DNA of 64,000 nt from Dendrolimus kikuchii (lineage: Eukaryota > Arthropoda > Insecta > Lepidoptera > Lasiocampidae). The stretch is taken from NCBI GenBank assembly GCA_019925095.2, contig CM034401.1, positions 16,032,338 to 16,096,337 of the forward strand. Reading direction: 5' to 3'. The notes under the pieces were generated by a model. It ran no database searches. It worked only from the letters and a program-made list of their open reading frames with translations, and was not told where the DNA came from. Both the position numbers and the translations under genes were made by a program. Of the stretch, positions 24,701-30,700 are shown one piece after another. Within the stretch, counting starts at the first letter, position 1, and each line of letters opens with the position of its first letter.

Positions 24701-27700
24701 CATCGCTTTTTAGCGACAAGGCCGCCTGCTGTACTATCTCTTGTATTCTTCTATTTCTGTTTATCTGTGTTTTTATGTACAATAAAGTGTTGTCTATCTA
24801 TCTTCCATACAAACATCAATATCTCTACCTATATTTTTTTTTTGTACTTTTGCAGGTATTAGCGAACGATACTGGCGGTTTGAAAGACGAATCTCACGTC
24901 TTCATATACCTCCTACGGGAAGATCAACGTGTCCGATTCGTATTGCGCGCCCATCCTTCGGAAATACGGGACAAGATACATGTGTTTCGTGAACAATTGG
25001 CCCGTGTTACGGACTCTGTTGTTAATGTGGACGATTTGAGGGTACACGAGAATAAAGATGGCTCCGTGGATAACACAAAAACGGACTTGTATTTGCATTT
25101 AGTCAATGCGCAAGACCATTCAGTTTTGGAAGTCGAGCAGGTATTGAAGCTTTTCTATTTTTTATTGGATGATGTCAACAGTCAGGCAGACGGCCCACCT
25201 GATGGGCAGCGGTTACCGTCGCCTATGGACATTTATAACACCAAAGGTGCTACTAATGTGATGCCGCTCTCGAAAGGGAGACTAGAACCTGGATAAGGTC
25301 GGAACGCAACTCGAGGTTGTTATGGCGGCATACTCTAGACCAGGGGTGGTAGCCATCCATGTGGGCAACCTACCACCTGGCTGTCGGGTGTTTTTGTCGC
25401 CTCTTACGGCAGGCCGCCCGGCCGCAGGAATCAGTATTCTTTCTTCGTTTCTGCACGGATGAAAGTATAGAGTAACAGTCTTATTCATATTGAGTTAAAG
25501 TCGGTTTGTAGGCTTCTTTAAGAACCTTAAAGAAGCCTACAAACTTAATTGAACTTAAGCCAAACTACAAACTAACTTATATATGATATAGTCAGAGACT
25601 ATTTTGAGTACTTACTGATTCCAAGCGTTTGTTTTACACTTGACATATGCACGTCTATAAAGTTACATATTTCATAACAGTAAAGTGCACATGAAACAAA
25701 TAACGTAATTGTCGTACTTTATTGATCTGGTTGACGTAATAGTGATGTTCCGTAAATCATGTAACACACTTATTTATAAATGAAGTCGATTTTTATAACT
25801 ATCTATTCTATCTTTGTTGTTACTGGATTTTTATAACAAATCGAGCCGATAACGCATTAGGACATTACTGATTGATCCGTCATCGAGCTGTCAAAAGTAA
25901 AATAAAGGCTTGGAAAGGGTATAATAATATTCCTGCTCCATCTGGAATAATGTTAGTGTCTATGGCCAAATGAGCTTTCTTTATTAAAGACGGTCGCAGT
26001 GTGTTAATAAAATAAAACCTATATACAAATGAACCGCATAAATAAGCCATTACATATGGCAAGACTTCCTACTTAACTTTTTGGTATTAAGAATGACGCC
26101 GTTAACGGTTAGCTACATTACTGTATTTACATACGCTATCTGTTAATCTTTAACGTCATTACCAATTGATAAAAATGTCGCATCACAAATAACGCATTAA
26201 TTCCATCCCTACATCGGCATCAAACGGTCACTTACACTAACACTATCCCAGATGGAGCAGTGACATAAAATGTCCATTCTTTCCCATCCCCAGGTATTGA
26301 AGTTGGTTGATAAGAACATCGAGCAGCTTGATGATTTGTTTAAGGTAATTTATTTGTCTGGTTATCTGTTATCTAGTTATCTACATTGCTGTCTTCTTTC
26401 TTGGGGGGTCGGTATATGCTTCTTCAATAAAATTCCGAATGAAATGTTAGATCTACATACATATATAACTTCACGCCAGTCCCCTTGCGGGGTAGGCACG
26501 AATAACAGAGTGCCATTTAGGCTTATTCTTACACACCTCACTTACCTCTTTGACATTCATAACTCTTGTCATGCAAGCTCGTCTGTTCTTAAGGCTCCTG
26601 ACATCACCTTCTGCTAGTACACGATCAATTTGATCATGGAAGGTGTGCCGTGGCCTTCCACGACTTCTGCATCCATCTACTTTTGCATTGTATATCTGTT
26701 TAGTCATTCTTTCATCATGCATGTTAAATGTTAGATCTGCCTTTCATTATTCCTTAAAAGGGATACTACACTAATGAAGAATATTTAAATGATGACAAAA
26801 CTGCATTTACAAAGCTGCTCGCTCCAGCCTTTTATACTATATTCTGTATAAGGTTTATATTTGGCATAACATGTGAGGAATCTATGGAGATTTATCTCAG
26901 TATGAATTCTTAGTATGTAATTATTTCGACGGTAACAATAGTTTTTGTTTGTTAGAACTCCATTAATTCTTTGAAAAATAATTGTAATACAACTTCTATA
27001 TGTATATTTAAAAAAGAGCCTGAGTTAGATAAATAATTATGATTTAAAAAAATGCTAGATGTGTTGCTGGGGAGTTTCTTGCCGGTTCTTGGAAAATGGA
27101 TGGGAGAATGCTTCAAATGAAAATTACCTAGTAAAAAATAAATAATTTTATTAATAGATTATTATTATTGTATTTAGACATTTTATTACGTACATCATAT
27201 TTTTGATGTATCAAAAATTAAACATAAACATTAAGGCTGCGTTGACACCATCAAAATACGCACGTACCGGATTCACTCGTGTAGAATAAGCTTTTATTGC
27301 TCCTTATTAATCACCGGTCACTTGTACTCTGATACCGTCAAAATCAATGCCAAGTGTGTTGGAGCCAATTAATCTAAAGAAAGATTTTTTTCATGTTTAT
27401 GGCTTGGCAACTAGGCCTTTAAGACAAAATATAGACAATTTTAATATGAGTGTTCGCAGTTTACATTCATCCCAGCTTACTCGCATCAATCTTTTCGTTT
27501 CCAAGTAGATTTTTAAGATTAAAGATGTCATACATGCCATTTTGTTTGTATAATAAAATTATGGTACTAGACTCGTAAGTTGAATACGATCCGAGTCTGT
27601 TCAGATTAGTAATCCGAGTGAGTTTGGATTGCCAGTTGCCACGATACGAGTGAGTATCCGACTGCATTCGGTTCATGTATTCTATGATTGTGGCTATACA

Positions 27701-30700
27701 CTTTTAATTTTTAACAGATGCAGGTTTGATAATTTTATTCTTTTAAAATATAGCTTTAGGAGAGATTTTGCGATAACTTGAAGGATGCCATTTTGTTGCG
27801 CAGGTTTTAAAAAAGCAAATATTGATTAAAAATAAACAGCAGTTGTAAGTTATTGATTGTATTTTTGTTATACTTAAACAATAATTATATTTCATTTGTG
27901 ATTAAATCTGGAAATCTGCGTATTAGCTTAATAAAATTTATAATAATAAAACTAGATATACGTACTTTAATTTATAATAAATAAATAAATAATCAGCAGA
28001 CAAACACACATATTGTATATCCCCAAATTAAGCAAGTTACGCTTGTGTTATGGGTAATATACAACGGACTACTTTGGGGCCGATCCCAGACACCCAGACC
28101 ATAGTAAATAATGGAGAAAATACGTTTCCGAAATTTACTATACCAGGAATCGAACCCGGAGCCTCTGCGTTGCAGTGAGGTAGGCCGGCAAAGGCTAACC
28201 CGCTCAACCACAGAGGCCGTCATAAATAATAAAGAGAACATGCCGTTCTTCTTAATGATAGAAAACAAAACTATAACAATGGAATGATGTTCCCATATGA
28301 TTATTGTCTGTTGCATACTGACTGCTGAAATAAGCTAGCACGTTATTTTCCTATTAAGCAAAATATGTTGAAACAATTGTCATTGTTAAATCGTCGAAAT
28401 TACACAATTTTGCAATCTTTGTCTCTGTAAATTTCGAAATCATACCCCGTTTTTCGTATCCTGTATTCATCTCCATTCTTTACAATACTTATATATTTAC
28501 ATTTTTTTGGAAAAATGGACTCATATTTCATGAGTCGTGAAGAAAAAACAAACAACAGTTAATCGTGAACAATTTTATTGCTTTGCTTTCTCACACCCAT
28601 GCCTTAAAATGCATGATTTTTTGACAATAAAGTAATTACAATTTTTTTGTAATATATGTTAGCTGCGACGTCATTCGCATTTATTTCTTTGCGTTAGAAA
28701 CGTTTCAAAGTTATTTACGTTGTATTATAATATTATACATACATACATAACTTCACGCCACTTCCGCACTGCGCAAAATCTGCGGAGTGACGCTCGCGGA
28801 CCGCGTTCGTAATACCGAAGTATGAAAGAGAGTGTCGGGGTGAAGGTAAGGAAAGGAATGCTCCGGTGGTTCGGGCATGTGGAAAGAATGCATGATGAAA
28901 GAATGACTAAACAGATATACAATGCAAAAGTGGATGGATGCAGAAGTCGTGGAAGGCCACGACACACCTTCCATGATCAAATTGATCGTGTACTAGCAGA
29001 AGGTGATGTCAGGAGCCTTAAGAACAGACGAGCGTGCATGACAAGAGTTATGAGTGTCAAAGAAGCATGTGAGGTTTGTAAGAATACGCCTGAATGGCGC
29101 TCTATTGTTCGTGCCTACCCCGCAAGGGAACTGGCGTGAAGTTATGTATGTATGAATAATATTATACTAACGTAAATATGAATTATCTTATTATTCCTCA
29201 CTTGGCGAATAATTGACAACCCATATCATTATACCTTATTTCATGACTTCATTATTTTATTGTGACATAATGCAGTCTTTGTTTTTCGTTTCCTTCCTAT
29301 GTTACAATCCATCTCCTTATCAAATTTCTTAAAGATCCTTCATCCCCATATAAATTTATATGTGGTTCACCCGTTCAGTAGTAAAAAAGGTAACAAAGAG
29401 TTAATTTGTAATCTATATACATTAACATATTTATCTATGGATTTTATATTATGTAATTATACAGTGCATTTGTTTATACTCGCATTAATTTCCACTAGGA
29501 ATTCAACGTCCTTGACACACAACCAGCCGAGTTCCAGCCGCTCACAGCCGAAACTCTGTCATCGAACCAAACAGTGTTCTGGCTAGTTTGGACGACTCTT
29601 TTCTTGGCTGTGCTCCTAGTACTTTCTCTCATGATGTGTTTGTCCCAACGAGCTGATTACGTGAGAAAATTGAAAGCGGCCACAGCCACTGCATATTGTA
29701 AGTATTTTTACTAGTTAGTTGCAACTATAGGCCGGCAAAATAAAGTAGAAAATAATAGCGCGCCACTTTCACAAATTTGTATATACTCGAAGTCCAATAC
29801 TAGGTCAAGAGCAATTTCGATATTTACTAGAAATTTTTAGTACGAGATCAAACATCGTGTAAGTCGCAAGTTACTTTAGTTAGGACATACGGATTTTTTC
29901 AACACAGCTTACAATGTTTACTTTAATAATAGTTACTATAATTTTGTAAGCAAGAGTTTTAACACTTTGCGATAGTTAAATTCCTACAATTCCAGATGTA
30001 AAAAGTTATCCAGATGTGAACTAGTATTTGTTTAATAAAAACATTTATAAACCAAACTGTTAGGTTTATTATTACACCCATCTGGATGTGTAAGGTTTTA
30101 TAACGATGTTTTGCTTCATAGTTGATGACAGTTAATTATTATTGTAACAATATGACATTAAGTCAGACAACTGCGTGATGCATGCTTCCCCGCTAAGATT
30201 CGAACCGCACATCTTTGAATTTGAGACACATGGCTTTAAGGGCCATCCACAAATTACGTCACACGAATTTCATGATTTTTAACCCCTCCCCCGTCCTTGC
30301 CGCAGCTGGTCACATTCGTGAGACTCCTGCCTCCCTAGTATGACATCACATATTTTGCAATTTTACATCAAGATATGGTTAAATTAAAACAGCAGTTCCG
30401 AAATTACCTTAAATATATTAGATTTTGAAACGTGACGTCACGAAATTTAGGACTACCCCCGTCACACAATGTCACACTTCGTCGACCCCCCTATCGTGTG
30501 ATGCAATTTATGAACGGCCCCTGTAATAAGATTAGTACTAATTAAGAAGCATAGTCGTATATCATTTCGAAACTTTTCTATGTACCACGCACGCAAGCAT
30601 TTTTTTTTTATTGCAGGAGATCAGCAGACAGGCAGACGGCCCACTTGATGGAAAGCGGTTACCATCGCCTATGAACATTTGCAACACCAAAGTTGCTACA

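Noticed and set aside
24679..25296. 205-codon ORF as a gene start
   Set aside because: Only 24856-25140 is coding (cadherin exon r). The beginning is LINE tail and intron, and the end is family A repeat.
28822..29139. 105-codon ORF as a host gene
   Set aside because: It is the C-terminus of an RTE-like LINE, present in several truncated copies in the window.
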